From contig JBLHZY010000002.1 of the NCBI GenBank assembly GCA_047631555.1, positions 62,001 to 126,000 on the forward strand: 64,000 nt of DNA, given 5' to 3'. The notes below the pieces were generated by a model. That model saw only the letters and a program-made list of their open reading frames with translations. It was not told the DNA's origin and ran no database searches. This stretch comes from JBLHZY01 sp047631555 (lineage in GTDB: Bacteria > Pseudomonadota > Alphaproteobacteria > Rhodobacterales > Rhodobacteraceae). This document shows positions 9,064 to 18,993 of the stretch, in pieces. Both the position numbers and the translations under genes were made by a program. Each line of letters starts with the position of its first letter. Position 1 is the first letter of the stretch.

Positions 9064-10089
9064 ATGAGCGCACATACATCTCGGCTGGTCCTCCATATCG
9101 GCCCACACAAAACCGCCACAACCTATTGCCAAGACAATTTCTTTGGACGGCGCGGGCGCTTGAAGGTTTGCGGATGGATGTATCCCGCCCTAGGCCGCTC
9201 AGGCCTGGAATCCGGTCATCACGCTTTGGCCCATGCGCGCGAAACCTTCCTCAACGCGCCCGGAAAACCCCGTGCTCGCCTGTCGCATTTGGGGCGACGC
9301 GCACGCACCAAAGGGTTTTCGCTTCTCTTTTCTGCCGAAGGTTTTTCAAAATGGCTCGCGCAAGATTTTCAACAGCTGGCGGCATTGATGGGCTACGGCG
9401 AAATAGAGCTGATTTTCGCCCTGCGTGATCCGATTGCAGGCTTTGCCTCCTATTGGGCAGAAGAGGTAAAACATGGATACAGTACACCGCTCCCGGACCG
9501 GTTCGCAGCGCAGCTCGCCGACCCGCAAAACAGTCCGCTGCTCAATCCAATGATCGCGCTGCGCCCCCTTGCAAGCGCGCCTCAAATACGGCTTCACATT
9601 GTCCCCTACGATGTCTTGGCCCGCCGGAACATCGACATTTTTTCCCATATCTGCACCAAGATATTGGGAACGCCAGACATTCAACCGCGCTACGATGCGC
9701 CCGCCAATACGCGGATGCCAATCGAGCTGACGGAATTTTTGCGCCTGCTCATGCAGATGGGTAATGCGCGCGGCGGCGAAGATTATCTGCGCAAGGCCTT
9801 CATGCATAATATTTCCCCGGTTCAGCGTGAGAACATCATTTGCTTTGTTCAGTCAGAAGCCGCCCACGCAAAGCGCAGCATTTCGATGCCCGCCAGCACA
9901 CAATTTCGCGCTCAGATCGAAGCCGAGGCGCGATCAGAACTTGAGCAATATCTGACTTTAGATCTGGGCAATGAACCGCTCTTTAATGCCCGCGACGAAA
10001 CCCTTGCCTATTATTCAGATGCCGAACTTTGGAAATGCGAACCTGTGCGTCTTCGCGCCGAAGAAATCTTGCAGAAGATCGCCTCATGA
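9064..10089 (+). CDS. Sulfotransferase-like P-loop protein
   Basis: A 341-residue protein with HIGPHKTATT at residues 11-20, the 5'-phosphosulfate-binding loop of PAPS-dependent sulfotransferases (usual form HIGxxKTGTT). LIFALRDPIAGFASYW later matches the 3'-phosphate-binding strand 'R.P...S.y'. It would transfer sulfate from PAPS to a carbohydrate; acceptor unknown. Its start is contiguous with the upstream stop, and its stop overlaps the next start as ATGA, so it is coupled to the RgpF-like gene. A second such pair lies at 18994-21797. Confidence 0.75.
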   Translation: MSAHTSRLVLHIGPHKTATTYCQDNFFGRRGRLKVCGWMYPALGRSGLESGHHALAHARETFLNAPGKPRARLSHLGRRARTKGFSLLFSAEGFSKWLAQDFQQLAALMGYGEIELIFALRDPIAGFASYWAEEVKHGYSTPLPDRFAAQLADPQNSPLLNPMIALRPLASAPQIRLHIVPYDVLARRNIDIFSHICTKILGTPDIQPRYDAPANTRMPIELTEFLRLLMQMGNARGGEDYLRKAFMHNISPVQRENIICFVQSEAAHAKRSISMPASTQFRAQIEAEARSELEQYLTLDLGNEPLFNARDETLAYYSDAELWKCEPVRLRAEEILQKIAS

Positions 10090-11927
10090 AAACAGCCGCG
10101 ATCTATATCATCAAAGATCAGGCGCAATTCGGGCCACATGTCGCCGTTGCCCTTAGGGAGCTTTGCAATAGTGTGGATCATCTGATCCTCGTTGCACATG
10201 CCGCCATCCCCGCTGAAACAATCGCGGCGCTTCCGGCCGACTGTCAGCCTCATACGCTGATGCGTTTAGATCAAAGCACCCTTAGTCTCTGCTACCTTGC
10301 AGGGCTCAATGCCCTCACGGCAACGCCGAGCCAAATTATCCTTACCGGCGCGCATGCCTATGGCCCAATCACGCCAATCAATACTCTTTTGGAACAAGCC
10401 AAACAATTGGCGCCCGACGGGCTTTTCGCCGCCTATGGAACTCGATCGCTCCGCGCAATTACGGATATCCCATCGGGGCAAGAACCGCTGATCCCAAGTC
10501 TTGATTTCGCGATTCTCAGCAACAAACTTGTCCGCAGTTCAGGGTTTAAAGAGCTTTGGCGCAAAACGGATGGGCAAGAGGGCCCGCCGCCCTATCGCAT
10601 CGAACGACGGCTCGCCGAATTTCTTGAGCGTCGCGATTTCTCGATCGCATTCGCAGCTCAGATGACAGAATTCAGCGGCGCGGCTCCGGCTTGGTTTGAG
10701 CCAAAACGCATGATTCAAATGGGGGCACCCTGCATTCCGGTCGGAATATTCGGGCTTGATCCGCTGCTGCATGATCTATGCGCCGTCGATCTTCGCTCTG
10801 CCCTGCAAGAGATCAAAGCGCGCGCGCCCGCGCTATTTGAGGCGATAAACGCCCATACAGCCCAGACCCTCGCCCCGCGCATTCGCAACACAATCACCGA
10901 TGCCTATGCCGTTTTGCCGAGGCAAAGCTTGCTCGAACAACGGCCCGCGAAAAGCAGCCCGATCGCCGTTTTCATTCATGCCTATTACCCCGAAATGATG
11001 CCCGAGCTTTACCGCCGAGCCGTGCAAATTCCGGGAAAGCGCGATCTGTTTATCTCGACGGCATCTCGCCGATCAAAAGCCCAGATCGAGGCATTTTTGA
11101 ACACCGCGGGCGAGCAAAACGCGCAGGTGCGTATTGTGGCACAAAACCGCGGGCGCGATATGTCGTCCTTGTTTATCACCTTTGCCGATGTCGCTCTAAG
11201 CGGCCGCTATGATATTGCACTTCGACTCCATTCCAAGCGAACCCCGCAAGTTCAGGCCCAAGTCGGCGAAAGTTTTCGCGAACATCTGTTTGAGAATACC
11301 GCAGCAAGCCCCGGCTATATTCGCGAAGTTCTTGCGCGGTTTGATGACGATCCGAGGTTGGGGTTGGTGATGCCGCCGTGTGTAAACATCGGATTTGGAG
11401 CACTTGGTCATGGGTGGTATGGCAACCGCGCCCAGCTTGACACGATCGCGCGAAAGCTTGGGATCAATGTGCCCTTAGACGAGCATACGCCCGTTGCCCC
11501 GTTCGGGACGATGTTTTGGTTTCGCCCCAAAGCCCTTGCCGCAATGTTTGCCCATCCTTGGCAGTGGAAGGATTACAACGCCGAGCCAAATCACATTGAT
11601 GGAAGCCTTGCGCATGTTCAGGAGCGGCTTATCGGGTACGCGGTGCAAAGCGCGGGCTACAACACGTTGCAGGTGATGACGCCCGAGCAAGCAGCGCGCA
11701 ATTACGCGCGTTTGGAGTATAAATTTCAGCTTTTTGCCGGGCAATTGGCCTCTGCTTCAGTGATTGATCAACATGCGCAAATAAGTCAGATGAACCAGCC
11801 GGCGAAAGTTCGTCTCTACTCAAAGCTGGCATCAAACTACGCGCGTATCACCGCCCGCTTTCCAACGCTGCGCCCTCTTTTGCGCCCCGTCGCACGCCGG
11901 CTCACGGCATTGTTGCTTTCGCGTTAA
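10086..11927 (+). CDS. Rhamnan synthesis F (RgpF)-family protein
   Basis: A 613-residue protein. The C-terminal 300 residues carry the RgpF block: FIHAYYPEMMPELYRR, then QNRGRDMSSL, LRLHSKRTPQ, and GTMFWFRPKAL. In streptococci RgpF acts in rhamnose-glucose polysaccharide assembly, and the domain is common in marine alphaproteobacterial polysaccharide islands. The N-terminal 290 residues look like a GT-A-type glycosyltransferase segment but I could not find a clean DXD. ATG 10086 overlaps the sulfotransferase stop by four bases. Its TAA overlaps the stop of the convergent GT4 gene. Confidence 0.82.
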   Translation: MKTAAIYIIKDQAQFGPHVAVALRELCNSVDHLILVAHAAIPAETIAALPADCQPHTLMRLDQSTLSLCYLAGLNALTATPSQIILTGAHAYGPITPINTLLEQAKQLAPDGLFAAYGTRSLRAITDIPSGQEPLIPSLDFAILSNKLVRSSGFKELWRKTDGQEGPPPYRIERRLAEFLERRDFSIAFAAQMTEFSGAAPAWFEPKRMIQMGAPCIPVGIFGLDPLLHDLCAVDLRSALQEIKARAPALFEAINAHTAQTLAPRIRNTITDAYAVLPRQSLLEQRPAKSSPIAVFIHAYYPEMMPELYRRAVQIPGKRDLFISTASRRSKAQIEAFLNTAGEQNAQVRIVAQNRGRDMSSLFITFADVALSGRYDIALRLHSKRTPQVQAQVGESFREHLFENTAASPGYIREVLARFDDDPRLGLVMPPCVNIGFGALGHGWYGNRAQLDTIARKLGINVPLDEHTPVAPFGTMFWFRPKALAAMFAHPWQWKDYNAEPNHIDGSLAHVQERLIGYAVQSAGYNTLQVMTPEQAARNYARLEYKFQLFAGQLASASVIDQHAQISQMNQPAKVRLYSKLASNYARITARFPTLRPLLRPVARRLTALLLSR

Positions 11928-13171
11928 GGCAGTTTCATCCGTTTGGATTTGGGCACGAGGCTGTTGATTTTCTCGATATGCTGGCGCAGACAGACCGTTT
12001 CAAAATCGTAGTTCTTCACGATATGCGCGCGCGCAGCTTTGCCGATATGGGCAAACTTTTCTGGCTTTTCGAGAACCTCGATCACTTGGGCGGCAAGCGC
12101 CTCATGATCATGGAAATCAACCAAGAGGCCGTTTTTGCCATGCTCGATCACTTCGCGAATTGGCGCTGTATCTGAGGCAATCATCGTGGCCTCCATCGCC
12201 ATGGATTCCAACAAAGACCAGGACAAAACGAAAGGGTAGCTAAGATGGATCGCGCAGCGCCCGATCTGGGTCACTTTGACGTATTCCTCGTAAGGCAGCC
12301 GCCCCAAAAAGTGCACCCGATCCCAATCGACCCGATCGCCAATTTCGGCCTCCATCTCGCCGCGGTAGCCACCAACGGCGGTGCTTTCGCGGCCATAAGA
12401 TGTTCCGTTTCCACCGACAATCAAGACGCGCGCATTGGGTCGCGCCTCCAAAATATGCGGCAACGCGCGCGCGAATTTATGAAAGCCGCGGGTCGGCTCC
12501 ATATTGCGCGAAGTATAGGTAAAAATCTCATCCTCACGGGTCAGATCATGATCGACGCGACCAAGCGAAAGCTTCACATCCGGATTGGCGCTTAGTTTCT
12601 CGGTTCGGATACCATCATGACAGGTATAGATCTTTGCGCCCATATCGGCCGGATAGGTTTGATGCTGCCATTTGGTCGGTGTTTGGCCAAGATCGCATGT
12701 CCCGATATTCATGTAGTTCAGTGCATTGCGCGCATGCATGATGAACTCGACCCCGTCATTGGGCGGAAATTCCGGATCAAACCCGACAACCCCGCCTTGC
12801 GACAGATAAAAATACTCAAAATACCCAATCAGCGGAACATCCGGCCAGACCTGTTTGAGAAAGGTCAGCTCGCCCCAGCCAACATGCCCAAGAACGATAT
12901 CAGGGCGAAACCCATCAGCCTCAAGCCGTTTGCAAACTTGGGCAACCGCGTAACCCGCGCCATGACAATCCTCAAGATATCGGGTCAGCGCATAGGCCTC
13001 TTTGGGCGCTTTGTGGTGGGTTTTGTATTGAACGACCCGAACCCCCGGAAGCGGGGGCGGATCGCGCCTTTGGGTTAGGAAAACGATCTCGTGGCCGCCT
13101 TGCGCTGCCAGCCATTGCACCAGCTCGCGGTACTGTCCGGGGACATTTTGATGAATGAAGAGGAGTTTCAT
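11924..13171 (-). CDS. Glycosyltransferase family 4 (GT-B fold)
   Basis: A 415-residue retaining glycosyltransferase. MKLLFIHQNVPGQYREL is the GT-B N-terminal strand; the C-terminal half has the acidic E-x7-E type region in SYPFVLSWSLLESMAMEAT, followed by VIEHGKNGLLVDF, the nucleotide-sugar site of GT4. It is the only glycosyl gene of this island on the minus strand, with a 205-base divergent spacer to the exported protein at 13377. Sugar and acceptor are unknown. Confidence 0.87.
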   Translation of the reverse strand: MKLLFIHQNVPGQYRELVQWLAAQGGHEIVFLTQRRDPPPLPGVRVVQYKTHHKAPKEAYALTRYLEDCHGAGYAVAQVCKRLEADGFRPDIVLGHVGWGELTFLKQVWPDVPLIGYFEYFYLSQGGVVGFDPEFPPNDGVEFIMHARNALNYMNIGTCDLGQTPTKWQHQTYPADMGAKIYTCHDGIRTEKLSANPDVKLSLGRVDHDLTREDEIFTYTSRNMEPTRGFHKFARALPHILEARPNARVLIVGGNGTSYGRESTAVGGYRGEMEAEIGDRVDWDRVHFLGRLPYEEYVKVTQIGRCAIHLSYPFVLSWSLLESMAMEATMIASDTAPIREVIEHGKNGLLVDFHDHEALAAQVIEVLEKPEKFAHIGKAARAHIVKNYDFETVCLRQHIEKINSLVPKSKRMKLP

Positions 13172-13376
13172 ATTGCCCGGCGCCCGTTGTTCTCAGTTTG
13201 TTGTTGTTGGCAAGATAGGCGCTAAGGGCGATCACGGGAAAGGCGAAAGTGCCTTGAACACATCAAAACCACGGAACATTTCTTGCGTTCTTCGCCATAT
13301 TGTTGCCGAATCTACATGCAATTAAGGGGCAAGTTTGGCAAACAAGAGCAGTTATTGCACAGCAAAAGGGTTTTTC

Positions 13377-13787
13377 GTGAAGCGTGGTATTGGTGTATAT
13401 GGTCTGACGGCGTTCGTTTTGTTGAGCGGAGGATCGGCAATGGCAGGTTCTGGCGTTCCAACAGCGCCTGTTTTGACATGCGACGCGCCTGTCAAAATCG
13501 AGCCCGTATTGCTTGATGCTCTATGTGCCTCAGTTGGTGACGAGCTCGTCGTGACTTTCCCAAAATTGCGCGTTGATCGCTCGCGTGAGGCCATTGGCGA
13601 TATCCGCTTGGTTATTGCATCCGCCAACCCCCGACGGATCACCGCCTTTTTGGCGCACGGCAGCAAAGCAAGCGGCACGTTGAGCCAAGGCCCAACACTC
13701 GGATTGTCGGTCATGGATACGCAGATGCTGCCTGAAATGATGACAGAGTTTGCAAGCTTCTTGATCGAAGAAGCGAAGCTCAAATGA
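13377..13787 (+). CDS. Small exported protein of unknown function
   Basis: A 136-residue protein with a clear signal peptide: VKRG, a hydrophobic run GVYGLTAFVLLSGG, and an AMA cleavage site before residue 23. The mature part has two cysteines (in LTCDAP and ALCASV), which may pair in the periplasm, and a C-terminal acidic helix. I recognise no family. GTG 13377 has AAAGGG six bases upstream; a TTG at 13335, also with a G-rich site, would add 14 residues. It lies just upstream of the serralysin-type protease on the same strand; it is too small and unlike the known Inh inhibitor for me to call it that. Confidence 0.65.
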   Translation: MKRGIGVYGLTAFVLLSGGSAMAGSGVPTAPVLTCDAPVKIEPVLLDALCASVGDELVVTFPKLRVDRSREAIGDIRLVIASANPRRITAFLAHGSKASGTLSQGPTLGLSVMDTQMLPEMMTEFASFLIEEAKLK

Positions 13788-13829
13788 TGAATTTTCGCCT
13801 AGATCTGGCCCTGAGAAAGGCCGCGCAAG

Positions 13830-16154
13830 ATGTGTAATACTTGCGCCCAAATCCGCCCATTTGATGCGGGATGCATTTTTCAGAGCGAAGCGGCTGTTCT
13901 GATGCAAAACGTCTACGAAACGGGCGATGCATCGGCCAGCACGAACACCAGTGAATCGATGGCTGTTGGGGACACGTTTTACGGGGATTTGTATTACGCA
14001 GGTGATCGCGATTTGGTGCGCGTCGATCTTATTGCCGGTCAGTATTACGAGATTTCCGTCACGGGCCAGACGCTCGCGGATCCCTATCTGCGCGTTTATG
14101 ATGCCAGTGGCCGCCTCGTTGATAGCAATGATGATATCTCTCTGGGCGTAAATGTGGATTCGCGGCTCATCTTTTTGGCCGGAGAAACAGGCAGCTATTA
14201 CGTCTCCGCAGGATCGTATGATGATAGCTATACCGGCACATATACGATGGGCGTTGCCCTTTCGGATTATGATCCCGGAGCGGCCTATACGCCTGAGCAG
14301 ATCGCCGAATATCTCACCACAGGTTTTTGGGGCGGCACGCCGCAATACTTTGGCGATGGCGGCGCCGAGACGATTGGGTATGACATCACGGGCCTTACCA
14401 GCGACGGCCAGCGGCTTGCTCTTTATGCGATGGAAGCTTGGGCATCGGTCGCCAATCTAACCTTTGTCGATGCGTCCGGCGGCTCAGTCGATTTGCTGTT
14501 TCGCGATGATCTGCAGAACGCATATTCAACATCTCAGACCTTGGGCCGCTCGGGCTATAATGAGATCACCTCTTCTATGGTCAATGTCTCGACCGGCTGG
14601 TTGAGCGCTTACGGAACAACGCTGGATAGTTATTCGTTTCAGACCTATGTCCACGAAATCGGCCATGCAATCGGCCTTGGTCATGCAGGCAATTACAACG
14701 GCTCCGCCACTTATGGTCAGGACAACGACTATTCAAACGATAGCTGGCAAGCGACCGTCATGTCGTATTTCAGCCAGACGGATAACACCTCAATTCAAGC
14801 GAGTTTTGCCGCTGTTGTAACGCCGATGCTTTCCGATATCATCGCGGTAAATTCCACATACGGCGCGCCAACCCGCACCAATGGTGGGGCCACAACCTAT
14901 GGCTATAACTCAAATGCCTCGGGCTATTTAAGCATCTTGCTTGGGATATATTTGGGCGAGACCGGCGCCAATGCGACGCTTTACGATGGCGATGATTTCA
15001 CCTTCACGATCTATGACAGTGATGGCACCGATACGCTGGACCTTTCCGGCGCGAGTGCATCGCTTGGGCAGCGGGTCGATCTCATGCCCGGCACAATTTC
15101 CGATACCTTTGGGCTGATTGGCAACCTTACGATTGCCCAAGGAACAGTGATTGAAAACGCCTTGATGGGCGATGGCGCAGATTTTGTCCGCGGCAACTCC
15201 GCGGCGAATTACATTGATGGTGCTGGCGGCAACGATACGATTGATGGCGGTCTTGGCAACGATGTTTTGGCGGCGGGGCGCGGGCGTGATGCGCTGCTTG
15301 GCGGCCAGGGCGACGATACGATTTCGGGCCATGGTGATGGAGATATGATTGCCGGCGATGGCGGCGCGGATAGCCTTCTGGGTGGCATTGGTAACGATAC
15401 GATTCTTGGCGGCGTTGGCGATGATGTCCTGCTTGGGCAAGGCGGGGATGATACCCTGCGCGGCCAATCTGGCGCGGATAGTATTCTTGGCCATGTCGGC
15501 GATGATTATCTGATCGGGGACGGTGGCAACGACACGCTTTGGGGCGGCTCTGGCAACGATCTGATTGAAGGCGGCACGGGTGCGGATTCCCTTTCGGGCA
15601 ATGGCGGCAATGATACGCTCTTTGGCGGCGGCGGAAACGATTCCGTGCGCGGCGGCGGCGGCGATGACCTAATGGATGGGGGCGCTGGCAACGATACGAT
15701 TATCGGCGGCGCCGGGCGCGATGAAATCCTTGGCGGGAGCGGCGCGGATGCCATTCAAGGCAATCGCGGCGGTGACAATCTTCGCGGCGGCGGCGGCAAT
15801 GATACCATCAATGGCGGCACCCAAAACGATTGGCTGCGCGGCGAAGGCGGCGACGATTCTCTTATGGGCGACGAGGGCGATGATCGTCTTTCCGGCGGTG
15901 CCGGTGCGGATGACTTTGTATTTTCGCTTGGTGATGGCAACGATCGCATCGCGGATTTTGCCGACGATCTAGATGAGTTGCATTTCAACTCCGATCTTTG
16001 GTCTGGCTCCATGACCGCTTCGCAAGTTGTCGATACATTTGCGAGCCTTGATGGCAGCGGAAATACGATTTTTGATTTTGGCAATGGTGTCAGCATTCTT
16101 GTCTCCGGAATTGCGGATCAGAACCTGTTGACCAATGATATCGTGATTTTCTGA
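13830..16154 (+). CDS. Serralysin-type M10 metalloprotease with PPC-like domain and RTX repeats
   Basis: A 774-residue extracellular protease, probably exported by a type I system. Order: an N-terminal cysteine motif MCNTCAQIRPFDAGC seen in Rhodobacterales relatives; a PPC-type beta domain (about 40-150); the zinc protease domain with HEIGHAIGLGH at 275-285 (E276 catalytic) and the Met-turn at M311; a linker; RTX nonapeptides (GGxGxDxux) from about 460 to 695; and a C-terminal beta domain ending in the hydrophobic DIVIF signal for type I export. No ABC exporter, membrane-fusion or TolC gene is in the window. The ATG has GAGAAAGG about ten bases upstream. Confidence 0.93.
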   Translation: MCNTCAQIRPFDAGCIFQSEAAVLMQNVYETGDASASTNTSESMAVGDTFYGDLYYAGDRDLVRVDLIAGQYYEISVTGQTLADPYLRVYDASGRLVDSNDDISLGVNVDSRLIFLAGETGSYYVSAGSYDDSYTGTYTMGVALSDYDPGAAYTPEQIAEYLTTGFWGGTPQYFGDGGAETIGYDITGLTSDGQRLALYAMEAWASVANLTFVDASGGSVDLLFRDDLQNAYSTSQTLGRSGYNEITSSMVNVSTGWLSAYGTTLDSYSFQTYVHEIGHAIGLGHAGNYNGSATYGQDNDYSNDSWQATVMSYFSQTDNTSIQASFAAVVTPMLSDIIAVNSTYGAPTRTNGGATTYGYNSNASGYLSILLGIYLGETGANATLYDGDDFTFTIYDSDGTDTLDLSGASASLGQRVDLMPGTISDTFGLIGNLTIAQGTVIENALMGDGADFVRGNSAANYIDGAGGNDTIDGGLGNDVLAAGRGRDALLGGQGDDTISGHGDGDMIAGDGGADSLLGGIGNDTILGGVGDDVLLGQGGDDTLRGQSGADSILGHVGDDYLIGDGGNDTLWGGSGNDLIEGGTGADSLSGNGGNDTLFGGGGNDSVRGGGGDDLMDGGAGNDTIIGGAGRDEILGGSGADAIQGNRGGDNLRGGGGNDTINGGTQNDWLRGEGGDDSLMGDEGDDRLSGGAGADDFVFSLGDGNDRIADFADDLDELHFNSDLWSGSMTASQVVDTFASLDGSGNTIFDFGNGVSILVSGIADQNLLTNDIVIF
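15180..15920 (+). repeat. RTX nonapeptide-coding repeat array of the M10 protease
   Basis: Many 27-base units encoding GGxGxD(T/x)(I/L)x, rich in GGCAACGATACGAT-like segments. Calcium fills the turns of the folded beta roll once outside the cell. The codons vary between units, as expected for selection on protein rather than DNA. Confidence 0.9.
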
Positions 16155-16350
16155 TATCTTCCCGATGTTTAGGTTTTTCGCGCCCTAGCTGGTGTCGCCT
16201 GTGGCGCGATGTATCATTCAAATTAGCGCAGCAGATTAAGCGAAATTTGCAACAAGCGCCCCGCTTCGGTCACATTCTGGCGCAGCTTCGTTAAGCCCCA
16301 TATGGCAATCTTTTCCTACGCACGGGGGTGCGAGTGGAAAGGGGTTTCGG

Positions 16351-18930
16351 GTGAGCGGCTTTACATTTGTAACAACGTTGTCTGTGGGGGCAGCGGAATT
16401 CTACACGGGTGTTGTAGATCTCGAACTCGCTTGGCTGAATGGCAATGCGATGCTCTATTCTGCCTCTGGGCCGGATGGCGGTATGCGCGCTTATAGTGTC
16501 AGCAGCGGCGGTTCTGTTAGCCTTTCGGATGAGCAAATCTATGGTGCCAACAGCTTTAGCACAGCGCCAGTTCAGATGGAGCTTTTGGACCTTGATGGCA
16601 GCTCTGTTTTGGTTCCCGTTGGGATCAACCCGCAAGGAATAACTGGCTATGGTCTTGCGTCAAATGGCGCGATCAGCAGCGGTGTAAATCTTTCTGCAAG
16701 CGGTACGGGAACAGACAATTACCCCGCCTCTGTTGCGTCGATTGTGATTGGCGGCGAAACATATGTTTTTGGCAGCCACGCGGGCAGCGACCTTATCCGC
16801 ACCTATCTTTTGGCACCAAACGGAACACTCACCGATCAGACGACGGCCCAATCGGGCACTGGGTATCAAGGCATCGCGATCCCTGACATGGGCAGCGTTG
16901 TTATTGCCGGGACCTCCTATCTTTTGACCATCTCTGCGGTCGATAATACGATCACCTCATACGAGGTCGAGACGAATGGCGGCCTTTCCCAGCGCGCCAC
17001 GCTTGGCGCCACACAGGGCCTCGGAATTTCAGCCCCGACGGCCCTGGTCACGGCTGTTGTGGATGGCATCACCTATGCGGTTATCGCTGGCGCGGGCAGC
17101 TCTTCGCTGAGTGTGGCCGAGATAACGCCTTCGGGGGGGCTGATCCCGGTGGATCACATCCTTGATGATCTAAGCAGCCGCTTTCAGGCCTGTGCGAGCC
17201 TTGAGGTTGTTGAGGTCGGTGCACGGGTATTTATTCTTGCTGGGGGTGCTGATGACGGCATCTCGATGTTTGAATTGATGCCCGGCGGGCAGCTGCTTGG
17301 CATGGACAGTTTTGCCGATACGGCCCAAACATCGCTTGCCAATGTCACAGCGCTAGCCGCTGAAACGGTTGGCACCACCATGCAAATATTCGCCAGCTCG
17401 GAATCCGAAGCCGGGATCACTCAGCTTTCGATGAACATGTCCAACATGGGCACGCCGATCATCGGCGCCAGCTCGGCCAATAACCTAAGCGGCACTTCGG
17501 CGCATGATTTGATCATGGGCGGGGATGGCAATGACACGATTTCAGGCGGAAGCGGCGACGATATTCTTGTCGATGGAACGGGCGTTGATCGGCTTACGGG
17601 GGGCAATGGTGCGGATACATTCGTGCTCGTGGCCGATGGGCAGAACGACTATATTTTAGACTTTGATGCCGGTGTTGATCGGCTCGATCTCTCTGGCTTT
17701 ATGATGTTTTATGGCGTCGATCAACTGGCCGTTACATCGACCTCTTCAGGCGCGGAGCTGCGCTTTCGCGATGAGGTGATTTATGTAACCTCCGCGAGCG
17801 GCAATTCGCTCTCTTCTTATCATTTCGGGCTGACCTCGGTTGTCAGCGTCAATCGCCCCCCCATGTTAGCAGCCGAAGCTGGGCAAAATATTTCGGGCAC
17901 ATCGGGTGCGGATAATCAGGTCGGGGCGGGCGGCAATGATACGCTGATGGGCAGCCTTGGCGCAGATACGCTTGACGGCCAAGGCGGCGAAGATTTTGCC
18001 GATTATTCCGGCTCAAATGCTGCGATCACCATTTCGCTGACAAGCGGGACAGGCTCAGGCGGCTATGCTGCGGGGGATGTGCTTATCGGGATCGAGGGGA
18101 TCATCGGCTCAAACTATAATGATCAGATCACGGGCTCGGGCGCTTATGAAAACCTTCAGGGCGGCGCGGGCAATGATACGATCAGCGGGCTATCGGGCGA
18201 TGATACGATCTCGGGCGGAACGGGGAATGATTATCTTACGGGCGGGGCTGGCAACGATACGATCCTTGGCGAAAGTGGCGCGGATCACATTGGCGGCTGC
18301 GATGGAAACGACAGCATTATTGGCGGCGACGGCGCGGATACGATCTGGGGCGAGGGCGGCTACGATACGATTTATGCAGGCCTAAGTGACGATTTCGTGC
18401 TTGGCGGCACGGGCGATGATTTCATCTCGGGCGAGGACGGCGCAGATCGCCTTACCGGCGGCCAGAACAACGATACAATTTATGGCGGCGCGGGGGATGA
18501 TCTTCTCATCGGTCACATCGGCAACGATATGCTCTATGGCGGCGATGGCGCAGATACGCTCTCAGGCGGGCGCTACAATGACGTGCTCGAGGGCGGCAAC
18601 GGCAATGATCGCCTGATCGGTCACAATGGCCATGATACGCTCTCTGGGGGCGCGGGCGATGACGCGCTATTTGGCGGCGATGGCAACGACGTGTTTATCT
18701 TTGCCGAGGGCGATGGCCGCGACCGGGTTCAGGATTTTCAAGCAGGCATTGATACTTTGATGCTGGATGATGCGCTTTGGGGCGGCGGGCTGAGTGTTTC
18801 CGCATTGATTGATACCTTTGCGGTCGAGCGCAACGGAAATGTAAGCTTCGTTTTTGGCGGCGGGCAGGTCTTTACCATCGCCGATGTGGCGGATGCGAGT
18901 TCTCTTGCCGCAGACCTGGTGATCTTCTGA
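16351..18930 (+). CDS. Large RTX protein with N-terminal beta-propeller-like region
   Basis: An 859-residue secreted RTX protein without a recognisable enzyme motif. Residues 1-370 consist of six or seven similar segments (each with a 'V.V.G..Y.....' strand and a TYLLAPNG- or SYEVETNGGL-like turn), which suggests a lactonase/YVTN-type beta-propeller. RTX units follow at about 390-425 and again at 525-790. The protein ends DLVIF, the same type I export tail as the protease upstream. GTG 16351 is backed by GGAAAGGGG at 16336-16344. It is separated from the protease by 196 bases. The propeller may bind a polysaccharide or a partner; that is inference. Confidence 0.88.
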   Translation: MSGFTFVTTLSVGAAEFYTGVVDLELAWLNGNAMLYSASGPDGGMRAYSVSSGGSVSLSDEQIYGANSFSTAPVQMELLDLDGSSVLVPVGINPQGITGYGLASNGAISSGVNLSASGTGTDNYPASVASIVIGGETYVFGSHAGSDLIRTYLLAPNGTLTDQTTAQSGTGYQGIAIPDMGSVVIAGTSYLLTISAVDNTITSYEVETNGGLSQRATLGATQGLGISAPTALVTAVVDGITYAVIAGAGSSSLSVAEITPSGGLIPVDHILDDLSSRFQACASLEVVEVGARVFILAGGADDGISMFELMPGGQLLGMDSFADTAQTSLANVTALAAETVGTTMQIFASSESEAGITQLSMNMSNMGTPIIGASSANNLSGTSAHDLIMGGDGNDTISGGSGDDILVDGTGVDRLTGGNGADTFVLVADGQNDYILDFDAGVDRLDLSGFMMFYGVDQLAVTSTSSGAELRFRDEVIYVTSASGNSLSSYHFGLTSVVSVNRPPMLAAEAGQNISGTSGADNQVGAGGNDTLMGSLGADTLDGQGGEDFADYSGSNAAITISLTSGTGSGGYAAGDVLIGIEGIIGSNYNDQITGSGAYENLQGGAGNDTISGLSGDDTISGGTGNDYLTGGAGNDTILGESGADHIGGCDGNDSIIGGDGADTIWGEGGYDTIYAGLSDDFVLGGTGDDFISGEDGADRLTGGQNNDTIYGGAGDDLLIGHIGNDMLYGGDGADTLSGGRYNDVLEGGNGNDRLIGHNGHDTLSGGAGDDALFGGDGNDVFIFAEGDGRDRVQDFQAGIDTLMLDDALWGGGLSVSALIDTFAVERNGNVSFVFGGGQVFTIADVADASSLAADLVIF
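17900..18710 (+). repeat. RTX repeat array of the second RTX protein
   Basis: About thirty GGxGxDxux units in two blocks. A shorter run occurs at 17515-17620, so the gene has a split array with a non-RTX spacer between. Confidence 0.9.
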
Positions 18931-18993
18931 AATCATTAACCAACCACGCGCTAATCTGGGGGCCTGTTGAGGAAATCAAGAAGGTCTGGGCGC

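Noticed and set aside
13377..13787. Serralysin inhibitor (Inh family)
   Set aside because: Position fits, but the sequence lacks the Inh motif and cysteine spacing as I know them.
15180..18710. Possible CRISPR or tandem-repeat locus
   Set aside because: The repeats are in frame, 27 bases long, without unique spacers, and encode RTX calcium-binding units.
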